Origin: Pelagerythrobacter marensis
Lineage (GTDB): Bacteria > Pseudomonadota > Alphaproteobacteria > Sphingomonadales > Sphingomonadaceae
DNA: 64,000 bases
Direction: 5' to 3'
NCBI RefSeq assembly: GCF_001028625.1
Contig: NZ_CP011805.1
Span: 1,907,001-1,971,000 of the forward strand
Positions 52,937-62,604 of this stretch are shown piece by piece. The notes beneath the pieces were generated by a model that was given only the letters and a program-made list of their open reading frames with translations, had not been told where the DNA came from and did not search any database. Position 1 is the stretch's first letter. Each line of letters begins with the position of its first letter. Both the position numbers and the translations under genes were made by a program.

Positions 52937-55063
52937 ATGGTAGGGAAGTACGGATTCATCTGCACGGCGTCGATACTGGCGCTTGCACAGGCTGGGCCGG
53001 CGCTCGCCCAGTCGGGAGAAAGCCGTGACGCGCTGAACGAAATCGTCGTCACGGCGCAAAAACGCGAACAGACGCTCATCGAAGTGCCGATGGCCATTTC
53101 GGTGGTCGGCGGCGAAGAACTGGGCGAGCGCGGGATCGAGAACGTTCAGGACCTGTCCTTCGCCGTCCCCGGCCTCACCATGCGGGAAGACGGCCCGGGC
53201 AGCTACACCATCTTCCTGCGCGGCCTGGCCAACCAGTCGGGTTCGGGTGCGCTAGTTACCCAGTATCTCGATGAGGCACCGCTTTCGCTGAGCGGCTACG
53301 ATCAGCTCAGCCCCATCCCCCTCGATCTTCAGCGGGTCGAAGTTCTGAAGGGGCCGCAGGGCACGCTGTACGGGCAAGGCTCTGCCGGCGGGACCATTCG
53401 CTACATCACGAACGCCCCCGACGCGACGCAGTTCGAAGGCCGCGCCGAAGGCCAGCTCTATTCCGTCGCACAGGGCGAGACGGGCGGCAGCGTGACCGGC
53501 GTTATCAACCTGCCTCTGGTGCGCGACCAGCTCGCGCTGCGTGTCGCGGGCAAGTACGAAACCGGCGGTGGCTGGATCGACCAGCCCGAAGCCGGGATCA
53601 AGGACGGGAACGGCACCGAACTGTTCAACCTGCGCGCCAAGCTGCGCTGGACGCCCAGCGCGGCTTTCGAAGCGACCGGCATGGTGCAGGTCCACCGTGC
53701 GGAGACGGCCCTGGGCCTGGGCTTCGAAGAACCCGATCGTACCGTGGATATTGGCCCGGATCGCAGCAAGGTGATGATTCCAAAGGAATTCGACTTCACG
53801 CTGTACAATCTGGAGCTGCGCTACGACTTCGGCTTCGCCGAACTGGTCAGCGCATCGACATATGTCGAACACGATCACCAGTATCCCTTCACCTACATCC
53901 CCCGGCCGGGCAATTATTCGTACGGCATCGTCGAGGGGAACGACGATCGCTGGGTCGATGCCGACCAGTTCAGTCAGGAACTGCGCCTTTCCTCCAGCGA
54001 GGGGCCGTTCCAGTGGACGCTGGGCGGGTTCTATACCACCAGCGACCGGACAATGGTCGCCGAGTACGAGTATGCTTACGCGCCCAACGGCGATCTCTAT
54101 TCCGGCGGCGGGTTTCTGGTCGAAGACCTCTATTATCTCAGCGCTTCATCCTCCGAAACGGTGTCGCTCTTTGCCGACGCCGCGTATGACATCACGGATC
54201 GTCTGACACTCGGCGCGGGCATTCGCTATTTCCGCGATGAACAGACCAGCCTCATCACTTACGTCCCGGATACAGGCACCACGCTGGAGGCCACGTTCGA
54301 TTCGATCGATCCGCGTGTTTATCTGAGCTACCGCTATGCCGATCAGGCGAACTTCTACGCCAGCTTCGCCAAGGGGTTCCGCAGCGGCGGCTTCAATTCG
54401 GAGCCGTTCGACCCCTACGATCCTGAAAAGATCTACACTTACGAAATCGGGACCAAGGGCGCCGCGCTCGACGGGCGGCTCCAGTTCGAGCTGGCGGCGT
54501 TCTATACCGAATACAAGGACATGATCCGTCGCCGGCTGACCGAAGTGGACGGCGCTTTCCTTGGCGAATCCAGCAACATCGGCAAAGTCGAAGTCAAAGG
54601 TGTGGAACTGGGCATAGCGGCCCGGCCGGTCACGGGTTTCACCCTGTCGGCGACCGGTGCCTATATCGACAGCGAAATCGTCGAAACCGCGGCGACCGAT
54701 CAGGTCAACATTCCGGGCGATCCCACCGACTACACCCCGGAAATCAGCTTCACCCTTGGCGCCAATTACGATTTCGACTGGGCCGAAGGCGTTCCGGGCT
54801 TCGTGCGGGTCGATTACAACTATCGCGATGCGGTAACCTATATCGACCGTTCGAGCTTCCTGCCCAGCGCTCTGCCGCAACGATCCGACAGCGTCGGCTT
54901 GCTCAATGCGCGCTTCGGCGGGACCGTGAGTGGATTCGACGTGGCGTTGTTCGCGCAGAATATCACGAACGAGAACAAGGCAATCGACCCCTATCAGGGC
55001 TGGGCCAACTCGAACCGCACCCGTCCGCGGGTGGTGGGTGTAGAGGTCGGCTACTCCTTCTGA
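52937..55063 (+). CDS. TonB-dependent receptor (peptide-region)
   Basis: The ATG at 52937 follows GGGGGAA and gives 708 residues. A signal peptide (ASILALAQAGPALAQ), TonB box (NEIVVTAQKRE), plug (VEVLKGPQGTLYGQGSAGG) and barrel ending in VGVEVGYSF are present. There is no STN signalling domain. It lies after the S58 aminopeptidase and before the POT transporter, so peptides or amides are the likely ligands. A direct repeat TGTCATA flanks the upstream region near 52892 and 52907. Confidence 0.92.
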   Translation: MVGKYGFICTASILALAQAGPALAQSGESRDALNEIVVTAQKREQTLIEVPMAISVVGGEELGERGIENVQDLSFAVPGLTMREDGPGSYTIFLRGLANQSGSGALVTQYLDEAPLSLSGYDQLSPIPLDLQRVEVLKGPQGTLYGQGSAGGTIRYITNAPDATQFEGRAEGQLYSVAQGETGGSVTGVINLPLVRDQLALRVAGKYETGGGWIDQPEAGIKDGNGTELFNLRAKLRWTPSAAFEATGMVQVHRAETALGLGFEEPDRTVDIGPDRSKVMIPKEFDFTLYNLELRYDFGFAELVSASTYVEHDHQYPFTYIPRPGNYSYGIVEGNDDRWVDADQFSQELRLSSSEGPFQWTLGGFYTTSDRTMVAEYEYAYAPNGDLYSGGGFLVEDLYYLSASSSETVSLFADAAYDITDRLTLGAGIRYFRDEQTSLITYVPDTGTTLEATFDSIDPRVYLSYRYADQANFYASFAKGFRSGGFNSEPFDPYDPEKIYTYEIGTKGAALDGRLQFELAAFYTEYKDMIRRRLTEVDGAFLGESSNIGKVEVKGVELGIAARPVTGFTLSATGAYIDSEIVETAATDQVNIPGDPTDYTPEISFTLGANYDFDWAEGVPGFVRVDYNYRDAVTYIDRSSFLPSALPQRSDSVGLLNARFGGTVSGFDVALFAQNITNENKAIDPYQGWANSNRTRPRVVGVEVGYSF

Positions 55064-55087
55064 AGTCCTCTGCCAGTCAGGCAGTCT

Positions 55088-55120
55088 GGGCCGGGACCTT
55101 CGGGTTCCGGCCCATTTTTT
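55088..55120 (+). terminator. Rho-independent terminator after the TBDT
   Basis: GGGCCGGGACC-TTCG-GGTTCCGGCCC forms an 11-bp stem (one wobble) with a stable TTCG tetraloop, followed by ATTTTTT. It lies 25 bp after the TBDT stop. Confidence 0.85.
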
Positions 55121-55224
55121 GTGTCGCCTCCAGGCACTCCTCCCGCCTTCGCTGGCCCAGCGGTGTCGCTCGATGACCGCAGAGACCGTCGCAAATGCGG
55201 GGAGTCATCACCGGACGACGAGAA

Positions 55225-55256
55225 ACGCCCCGGCTCCACTGCGGGAGACGGGGCGT
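55225..55256 (-). terminator. Terminator after the POT transporter gene
   Basis: The outer arms ACGCCCC and GGGGCGT with an inner CTCC/GGAG pair form a hairpin. On the minus strand it is followed by TTTCT, consistent with termination of the POT transporter transcript. Confidence 0.6.
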
Positions 55257-55296
55257 CGAAGGCCGCCGCGCTAGCGCGGTCAGCGCTGCTTCTGGA

Positions 55297-56712
55297 TCAG
55301 CCCGGCTGGCGCGGATTAAGCTTCATCGCCCGGAGCAGCGGAGCCTTGAACACGAACAGCAGCACTGCGCCCGCGCCCACCACTGCAGCGTGGATCAGCC
55401 AGAAGACAGACGGCGACACCGTTTCATAGAACCGTCCAAGCCAGCCGCTCGCGATGCCGCCGGCGAAGATCGCCAGATAATAAGAACCCACCATCATCGC
55501 GTTGACTGCGGGAGGGGCCGCACGCGACGTCAACGCCAGCGCAATCGGGCCGACGTAAAGGAACGACCATGCGCAGATGAAGTGAAACATGACCGGCCAC
55601 CAGAGCGCGACGGCACTGTCGCCCGAAAGCAGTTCGCCAACCGACAGCCAGACCATCGCGACTGCGAAAACCAGGCAGCCGATCGCGATCTTGGGAAGAT
55701 CGTCAGGCTCGGCCGAACGCCGGGCCTGCAAACGCCAGAACCACAGAACCGCCGGCGCCAGCATCAGAACAGCCAGCGAATCGAGCGACTGGAACCACGT
55801 GACGGGCACCAACAGTCCCAGGATCTCGCGATCGACGCGAGCCCTGATCCAGAGCGGATATGTGTTCCAGACCTGGCTTTGCGCGGTCCAGAAAAGCGCC
55901 GTGATCGCCAGCATCAGCAGAATCGCGGCGATGATCCGCCAGTCACCGCGCGCGAGCCGTGGCCGCTCGCTTGCGGTCGGCCCGACATTATCCGCGGGAA
56001 GATGGTGCAGACCGCGCACGTAGATGACGATCCCGACCAGCATACCGATGCCTGCCGCACCGAACCCGTAATGCCAGCCGTACAGTTCACCCAGCGTGCC
56101 GCAGATGAGCGGCGCGATGAAGGCGCCGATATTGATCGCGAGCACATAGAGGGAGAACGCCGTATCGCGGCGCGGATCATCCTTCGAATAGAGATCGCCG
56201 ACTTGCGCCGCCAGATTGCCCTTCAGCAGGCCGGCCCCCAGGATCAGGAGGGAGAGCGCGGGAAGAAACAGGTTCTCGAACGCCATCAGGAAATGCCCGA
56301 TGGCCATCAGCCCCCCGCCGAGCAGAACGGCGCGCCGCCGGCCGATCCAGCGATCGCCCATCAAGCCGCCGAGAACCGGCATGAAGTAGATCAGCCCGAC
56401 ATAGAGACCGAAAACCTGGGTCGCGAGCGCCTGGATGCTGAGCGGCCCGAAAACCGCTTCCACCCCCATGCGGAAGCCGGCGAACCCCGCTACCCCGCCG
56501 ATATTCTCCGGCTGGAACAGGTAAGTCGCCATGTAGAGCACGAGCAGCGCCTGCATCCCGTAGAACGAGAAGCGTTCCCAGGCTTCGGTAAAGACGATGA
56601 AGGCGAGCCCCCTGGGGTGGCCGAGGAAGAGCTTTTCCGCCCGCTCGCCTCCATCGCCGTCCGCACTTGAATGCGCGTTCGTCTGCGCGTTCACGCCGTC
56701 TGCTGCTTGCAC
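55297..56712 (-). CDS. Proton-dependent oligopeptide transporter (POT/PTR family)
   Basis: The 471-residue protein has about 12-14 transmembrane helices. The POT signature ExxERF (EAWERFSFYGMQALLVLYM) and GGLMGDRWIGRRRAVL are clear. POT proteins import di- and tripeptides with protons. The N-terminal 28 residues are extra and hydrophilic. It is 34 bp downstream of the amidohydrolase gene on the same strand, so the two are probably co-transcribed. Confidence 0.92.
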   Translation of the reverse strand: MQAADGVNAQTNAHSSADGDGGERAEKLFLGHPRGLAFIVFTEAWERFSFYGMQALLVLYMATYLFQPENIGGVAGFAGFRMGVEAVFGPLSIQALATQVFGLYVGLIYFMPVLGGLMGDRWIGRRRAVLLGGGLMAIGHFLMAFENLFLPALSLLILGAGLLKGNLAAQVGDLYSKDDPRRDTAFSLYVLAINIGAFIAPLICGTLGELYGWHYGFGAAGIGMLVGIVIYVRGLHHLPADNVGPTASERPRLARGDWRIIAAILLMLAITALFWTAQSQVWNTYPLWIRARVDREILGLLVPVTWFQSLDSLAVLMLAPAVLWFWRLQARRSAEPDDLPKIAIGCLVFAVAMVWLSVGELLSGDSAVALWWPVMFHFICAWSFLYVGPIALALTSRAAPPAVNAMMVGSYYLAIFAGGIASGWLGRFYETVSPSVFWLIHAAVVGAGAVLLFVFKAPLLRAMKLNPRQPG

Positions 56713-56746
56713 CCTTGATCTCCCCTCGGCACGGCAAGGGGCATCG

Positions 56747-59700
56747 TCATTGATGCGCCCATGCCGGTTCCCAATCGATTCCGTTGAAGTCCCGCCCCGT
56801 TTCCCAGAAGAACGGCCCGCGCTTGCGCGAATAATTGCCGATCTCGTTCATCGTGACCGAGTCGTAGAGCCGCCCGTTCGCGACCGTGTATCGAACGCTG
56901 TTGGAATTGCGGATATCGTCGAGCGGGTTGCGGTCAAGCACCAGCAAGTCCGCCAGCTTCCCCGGGGCGATAGTACCGATCTGCCCATCGACGCCCAACG
57001 TTCTGGCGCCATTGATCGTGGCCGTGCGAAGAACGCGGTGGTTCGACATGCCCCCTTCGGCAAGCAGCCACATCTCCCAGTGAAGCGCCAGGCCGGTGAC
57101 CTGCCCGTGCGATCCTGCGTTGATCACGACCCCGGCGTCGTCCAGCGATTTCATCGATCGCGCCGCGGCACGAAACCCGATGTCGTACAGCTCGTCCGCA
57201 GCGTGGATCGTGGTCATCCCGCGCACGTGTGGCGGCGCGCCGTAGGGGGCGCCCAGCGGACTGTATCCGCTCGTCGTCAACTGAACGAAACGCCGGGCCT
57301 TCGGGTCCTCCCAGGCGCGGGTATGCTGGAAAAGGTAGTTCTCCCCCATCAGTTCGCCGAACAGGACGATCAGCGTCGGTGTATGGGAAACCCGCGAAGC
57401 CGACATCAACTGGACGACATCGTCGTAGATATTTTCCAGCGGCATGTTGTGTTGCAGGTTCGTGTGCCCGTCCAGAATCATGGTGATGTTGTTGTAGAAA
57501 TGGCTTTCGCCTTCCACGTCCACCATGATCCCGGCGCGACGCCCGGCGGCCAAAATATGCTGGCGCTGCTGCCGCATCGTCTGGCGATAGCTCTTGACGA
57601 TCGTGCCCCCTAGCGCCTGTTTGCGCGCCATCAGCGCGTCGGCATCGGCCTCGCTTTCGATCGGAATGTAGACTTTGTCGACTTTTCCGGTGCGGCCATA
57701 GACGACCATCCCTGAATCGATCGCGCGTGGCCCAGTCATGATCCCCGCCATCGTCATCTCGCGCGTGGCGTAGGTGGGCAGTTCGGACGTATAGGGATCG
57801 TAATTGGTCGTGACGCCATATGCGAGATCGGCATACTGGGTCGGCTGCTTCTGCGGCGTGAGGCCGGAGGAGCTGTAGTAGCAATTGTCGACATGGCCAT
57901 GCATGTCGACCAGGCCCGGCATCACCGTCTTGCCGCTGATATCGATCACTTTGGCATCGGCCGGGACATCGATTGCCGCGGCAGGCCCGACGGCCTGGAT
58001 GCGATTGCCGCGCACGATAACCGTGCCGCCTTCGATCACCTCGTCGCCGCGCATGGTGATGATGCGGCCGTTGACGAACGCCAGCGCGCCATCCGGCACG
58101 TCCGCCCTGGCCGTCAGCGCGACCTCGGCATAGACTTCGGGCGAAGTGTCCCCCACCGCGCTGCGATAGAGTGTCGGGCCCACCGCCCAGAGCACCGCGC
58201 TCGAATCCGGCGCCCAGGTCAGCTCGTATCCACCCAGGCGGCCAAGCGGTCTCGCCCCGTCCAGAGTGATCTCGACCGGGTCCGCGCCAGCGGCGAAGGG
58301 TTTCAGATGATACTGCTGCTCATGGCGGAAGGCGATCCAGGCAAGGTCGGGGCTGATCTTCAGCTCGTTCAGGTCTGCGTGCGACGCGCGGGCACGAACC
58401 TGGCGGTCGCTGCCGTCGAGCCGCATGCTTTCGACTTGCGAAACCAGATCGTGCCCTTCGTAACTTTCCGTGCTGAACCAGATACGCTCACCATCGGGCG
58501 AGAAGGCAGCTTCGAGGGCGGGCGGGCCCACGTAGTTCGCCTCGCCCCCTTTCGCGTCGATCCAGTATATCCCTGGCCGGGCCCGATGTCCGCCAAGGCA
58601 GCGATCGCCCTCGGCCACGATATAGAGGATGCGCCTTCCGTCCGGCGAGAATGCCGGTGCGCGCAGGATTCCATTGTTTTCCACCAGCGTGCGAACTTTG
58701 CCGCCGGTGCTTCTGACCTTGAGCGTACCGCCGCGATCATCCTTCCAGTCGACGAAGGCAACGTGCGCACCATCAGGTGAATAGGCCGGATCGAATTCGG
58801 GCAGATCCCCCGCCGTGAGACGGGCCGGCGCATCGCTGGCCGACTGGCTCCAGACCCGGCCGAGCGCATTGAAGCTTACCCGATCGCCGCCGGGCGCCCA
58901 GGCGAGCTGGCGGATGATTCTCGCGCGAAATTCCTCCGGCGCCAGATCCTGCGCCACCCGCGGGGGCGTGAAGAGGCGATGCGTGGCCGAGGCCGTGAAC
59001 GGAATTTCCGCCGCCTCGCCAGTTTCGGTGTCGAGCCGCAGGATCTTCCCGCCCGCCCAGATTGCAAGGTGGCGGTTATCGGGGAACCAGTCGTACTGCG
59101 AGTAATAAATCCCCTGCCCCAGAAAATCGGCCTGATCATCACGGTCGAGCCCCGCAAACACCGGCCACTGCTCTCGCGTTTCGAGATCGTAGAGAAACAG
59201 CACCGTGTCCGTCTTGACCCGCCGCAGGAAAGCGAACTTGCTGCCATCGGGAGACAGCACCGGGCTGGTCGCGCTGCCGAACCCCTTGGCCAGTTCCTCT
59301 ACCGCGCCCGTGCGCAAGTCGCGTCGCTTGACCGCATAATTGATGTGGTTCGCATCGACGTAAACGACGGATGCCGTCGGCGGGGATACCTTCTCGGTAT
59401 AATACAGCCAGCGGCCGTCATTGCCGAAGGCCGGCTCGTGCACATTCTCGCCATTCGCAGGGGGGGCAACGAGTTGCCTGCTGTCACCTGAATCGAGGTC
59501 GTAGAGGCGGATCTGCGATGCATGGAGCTTGTCGGCGCTGTCGAACATCCGCGCAGCGGCAATGCTCTTGCCCTCCGGCGCCCAGGCCGGCCCGGTCACG
59601 GCGAGCGTCGTCTCCCGCGAAACCTGCCGGGCATCCGATCCGTCGATGCGCGATGTCCAGACGTTGTCCGCGCCATCTTCGTCGCTCAGATAGAGCAGGC

Positions 59701-60001
59701 GGCTGCCGTCGCGATTGAATCGCGGGCTGCGCTGCATCGCCGAACCGCCGTGGATCAACCTTGCCTCGCCTCCGTCCGCAGGCATGACGTAGATATCGTT
59801 CAGGAGATCGAAGGCGATCGTCTTCCCGTCGGGGCTGACATCCACGCTCATCCAGGTTCCTTCGGATACCGTGATCCTAGCGTCCTGATGAGGCGGCCCG
59901 GCGGAGGCAGAATGTTCAGCAGGCGCAGAGGCATTCGAAGCCCAGGGTGCCAGGGCGAAGGCCATCGCCAGCCCCAGTCGGACTATCTGCCTTGATCCCA
60001 T
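56747..60001 (-). CDS. Exported amidohydrolase with N-terminal TolB-type beta-propeller
   Basis: The 1084-residue protein (ATG 60001; GTG starts at 60007 and 60013 are possible) has a signal peptide (IVRLGLAMAFALAPWASNAS). Residues 40-640 contain PD40/TolB-type repeats such as VDVSPDGKTIAF and FSPDGRRILYI. The amidohydrolase domain begins near residue 650 (LAFVNGRIITMRG) with the metal motif DMHGHVDNC, later His residues in GESHFYNN and VSHTPTL, and GKLADLLVLDRNPL. This fusion is known in secreted prolidase-like enzymes. The peptide neighbours suggest dipeptide or amide hydrolysis in the periplasm. Confidence 0.88.
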   Translation of the reverse strand: MGSRQIVRLGLAMAFALAPWASNASAPAEHSASAGPPHQDARITVSEGTWMSVDVSPDGKTIAFDLLNDIYVMPADGGEARLIHGGSAMQRSPRFNRDGSRLLYLSDEDGADNVWTSRIDGSDARQVSRETTLAVTGPAWAPEGKSIAAARMFDSADKLHASQIRLYDLDSGDSRQLVAPPANGENVHEPAFGNDGRWLYYTEKVSPPTASVVYVDANHINYAVKRRDLRTGAVEELAKGFGSATSPVLSPDGSKFAFLRRVKTDTVLFLYDLETREQWPVFAGLDRDDQADFLGQGIYYSQYDWFPDNRHLAIWAGGKILRLDTETGEAAEIPFTASATHRLFTPPRVAQDLAPEEFRARIIRQLAWAPGGDRVSFNALGRVWSQSASDAPARLTAGDLPEFDPAYSPDGAHVAFVDWKDDRGGTLKVRSTGGKVRTLVENNGILRAPAFSPDGRRILYIVAEGDRCLGGHRARPGIYWIDAKGGEANYVGPPALEAAFSPDGERIWFSTESYEGHDLVSQVESMRLDGSDRQVRARASHADLNELKISPDLAWIAFRHEQQYHLKPFAAGADPVEITLDGARPLGRLGGYELTWAPDSSAVLWAVGPTLYRSAVGDTSPEVYAEVALTARADVPDGALAFVNGRIITMRGDEVIEGGTVIVRGNRIQAVGPAAAIDVPADAKVIDISGKTVMPGLVDMHGHVDNCYYSSSGLTPQKQPTQYADLAYGVTTNYDPYTSELPTYATREMTMAGIMTGPRAIDSGMVVYGRTGKVDKVYIPIESEADADALMARKQALGGTIVKSYRQTMRQQRQHILAAGRRAGIMVDVEGESHFYNNITMILDGHTNLQHNMPLENIYDDVVQLMSASRVSHTPTLIVLFGELMGENYLFQHTRAWEDPKARRFVQLTTSGYSPLGAPYGAPPHVRGMTTIHAADELYDIGFRAAARSMKSLDDAGVVINAGSHGQVTGLALHWEMWLLAEGGMSNHRVLRTATINGARTLGVDGQIGTIAPGKLADLLVLDRNPLDDIRNSNSVRYTVANGRLYDSVTMNEIGNYSRKRGPFFWETGRDFNGIDWEPAWAHQ

Positions 60002-60184
60002 GCCCACAAGCACCCGCCCCTCTGCCCAATGGTTGAACTATAAATGCACCACAGCGCCGCCAGCCTAGACAGGCGCGTTCGAAGCATCCCCTGTTGCGGT
60101 CAGGTCACCACAGGCGCCCTCGTATGCATCTGGCGCGGGCTTGCACCGTCTCGGTACCTCTCGGGCCAAGGGGAAGAAAACACC

Positions 60185-61273
60185 ATGGCGACTGTCCGCA
60201 CCGATGCTCGACGCATACACAAGTACCTCAGCCTCGCCGCAGCGGCCTTCTGGCTGCTGCAGGCACTCAGCGGCATTGCGATCTCGTTCCGCGCGGAAAT
60301 CGACGACTGGCTGTTGACCGGGGTGTCCACGGGCACCAGCGTAGAGGCACTGGGCGAAAGGATCGAGCAGGCGGAGCGCGATGGTCTGCACGTCAGCGGC
60401 ATGTGGGCGACCGGGGGCATTCCCGGCCAGTACGACATCTATGTCTCCTCGCCCGAGGGGGACCGGACCTTCCGCGTCGACGGCGCGGGCCAGGTGCTCC
60501 GTGACAGGTCGGATCGGGAGAAATTCTCCGACGGTGCCGTTTTCGAAACCCTGACGACGTTCCACAAGTCGCTTCTGCTGGGGAGCACGGGCAGTGTGCT
60601 GATCGGCATCAGCGGTATCCTGCTCCTGACCAACATCGCGCTCGGGTTCACGACGGCATGGCCGGCACGCAACCGCTGGCGGGCCTTGACCACCAAGCCC
60701 CGCGGCCCGGCGGCGGCCCGGATTGTGGGCTGGCACCGATTGCTGGGATTGTGGATGGCAGTACCCGCTGCGATCCTGGTGACGGCAGGGATTCAGCTCG
60801 CCTTCGCGGACACGATCGAGGCGACCGTCGACGGCGGGCTGGCCGAACCGACAAGCGCCCCCGCCGGACCTTACCGACTGGACCCGGGCGATGCGATGGC
60901 ACAAGCGCTCGCGCGCTATCCCGGGGGCGAACTCACTGCGCTGTCGATGCCCGGCGAGGATGCGCCCTGGTACCGGATAAGATTGCGCGCGGATGGCGAA
61001 ATCCCTCGCCAGTTCGGTGCGACCACGGTGTGGATATCGGCGGTCGACGGCAGCGTCCTGGCCGATCACGATGCCCGGTCCAGCCGCCCCGCACGCCGTC
61101 TGATGGAATGGCTTTATCCCATTCACACCGGGCAGATCGGCGCAGTGCCCGGTCGCTTGCTGAACTTCGCGATCGGGTGCTGGCTGGTGACGATGATCGT
61201 CCTCGGCCTGCTCAGCTGGCAGCGCCGGGCGCGCCGGGTCAGCGAAAGCCGACGCTCAGCCGCAGGCCAATGA
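60185..61273 (+). CDS. PepSY-associated transmembrane protein
   Basis: The ATG at 60185 follows AAGGGGAAG and gives 362 residues. Four or more transmembrane helices, the N-terminal HKYLSLAAAAFWLLQALSGI, and PepSY-like periplasmic segments match the PepSY_TM (DUF337/PiuB) family. Such proteins often accompany TBDTs and are thought to reduce imported metal complexes or inhibit proteases. It diverges from the amidohydrolase gene. The 3' end overlaps the convergent porin gene by 35 bp. Confidence 0.85.
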   Translation: MATVRTDARRIHKYLSLAAAAFWLLQALSGIAISFRAEIDDWLLTGVSTGTSVEALGERIEQAERDGLHVSGMWATGGIPGQYDIYVSSPEGDRTFRVDGAGQVLRDRSDREKFSDGAVFETLTTFHKSLLLGSTGSVLIGISGILLLTNIALGFTTAWPARNRWRALTTKPRGPAAARIVGWHRLLGLWMAVPAAILVTAGIQLAFADTIEATVDGGLAEPTSAPAGPYRLDPGDAMAQALARYPGGELTALSMPGEDAPWYRIRLRADGEIPRQFGATTVWISAVDGSVLADHDARSSRPARRLMEWLYPIHTGQIGAVPGRLLNFAIGCWLVTMIVLGLLSWQRRARRVSESRRSAAGQ

Positions 61274-62444
61274 CCAGCGCATCGTCGAGCGCAGGGTCCC
61301 AACCAGGATTGCGTACGTATTGAAGATCGGGCTGAACCGAAATCATCGGAGTCAGCGCGTGGAGATAGCTGAGTTCGAAATTGGTTTCCGCCCGTTCTGC
61401 CCGGTCGCCGGCAGCTTCCGCAATCTCGATCGCGGTGTCGCCCAGCCGGGCATGGGCGATAGCGAAGCCGATCGCGCGATCATCCGTGCCGTAGCGCAGG
61501 CCGCCGCCCAGATACGTTGCAATCGGCAGAGCCCGGGCATTGGCAACGCCGATGCGAACCCAGGAATCGAGCGCCTCCCCATTGGGGCCATTCGCCAGTG
61601 TCGCCTCGACCGCGGCGTATGCGCCCCGGCTGCGCCACCGATCGCCGGGCGCATCCTCCGGCTCCGACAGGAACGGGGTCGCTGCGCTATAGCCCCAGGC
61701 ACCGGCATAGACCCGGCCGATTTCGAAAGACCGCTCCGCCTCCGCGATCAGCAACAGGCCATCTTCTCCCGGCACAGGCACGACCGTCTTGCCGGGGTTC
61801 TCGGGATCGCCCGCGACGGCATTGAACGCCCCCACCCGCACACCCCAGCGACCGGCCTGATGGCCATAGACGAGGGCAGTCGTGGTGGTCGGAAAGATCG
61901 ATGGGCCATTGGCGCCCGATTGCGCAAGCTCGGGGCCAATGCCGTGCGAGCTGTTGAGAAACATGCTCCCCACTTCTTGCATATCGAACTCGCGATTGAG
62001 ATCGATGAGCCCCGCCTTGATGCGATGGCCTTCGCCATCCAGACTGAGCTGCAGCCAGGCTTCCAGCGCGCGGAACCCCGAGTCAGCCTCGATATTGCTG
62101 ACGCCCTGGCCGTCGCCCACCACGCCGTCCGAAAAGCCGCTGCCTTCGACAAGCTGCAGTTCGGCATAGCCGGAAACCTCCACCGGTCCATCGCCCAGAT
62201 CGTTCGCGCCGGCGGACATCGTGGCCAGCCCCAGCATGCGGGTATCCTGCCCATCGCCGCCGGATGTATTGCTCAGGGTGTCGATGGTAATGCTGCCCTC
62301 GACAAACGTCTCCGTCTTTTCCGAAGCTGCGGCGGATGGCGGCATCGCCATTCCCGTGGCGGTGAGCACGGAACCGAGCATGGCATGGGCCGAGGTCGGA
62401 AATCGAAAGCGCCGCTGGGCGGCTGTGTCTTGCGTGTCTCTCAT
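61239..62444 (-). CDS. OprB-like carbohydrate porin
   Basis: The ATG at 62444 gives 401 residues. The N-terminus has a signal-like segment ending AMPPSAAAS. The barrel sequence has the OprB features LEAWLQLSLDG, GLIDLNREFDMQEV, FLNSSHGIGPEL and a C-terminal aromatic/Arg end (GLRLSVGFR). OprB-type porins let sugars and other small solutes cross the outer membrane. It diverges from a LysR gene. The C-terminal Arg, not Phe, is slightly unusual for a barrel. Confidence 0.8.
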   Translation of the reverse strand: MRDTQDTAAQRRFRFPTSAHAMLGSVLTATGMAMPPSAAASEKTETFVEGSITIDTLSNTSGGDGQDTRMLGLATMSAGANDLGDGPVEVSGYAELQLVEGSGFSDGVVGDGQGVSNIEADSGFRALEAWLQLSLDGEGHRIKAGLIDLNREFDMQEVGSMFLNSSHGIGPELAQSGANGPSIFPTTTTALVYGHQAGRWGVRVGAFNAVAGDPENPGKTVVPVPGEDGLLLIAEAERSFEIGRVYAGAWGYSAATPFLSEPEDAPGDRWRSRGAYAAVEATLANGPNGEALDSWVRIGVANARALPIATYLGGGLRYGTDDRAIGFAIAHARLGDTAIEIAEAAGDRAERAETNFELSYLHALTPMISVQPDLQYVRNPGWDPALDDALVIGLRLSVGFR

Positions 62445-62604
62445 CAGGGGTGCAATGAAACACCGGCATCTGTGCCCAACCAGATGCCAAGGTCGGATGA
62501 GATGGTGCAGATGCCGCACCGCACCCGATCGACGGCGGCCCTTGACCGGTCAGCCGCGGCGTCGATAGGCAAACCAGCTTTCGCAAACCATTGAAGGAAT
62601 TCAA

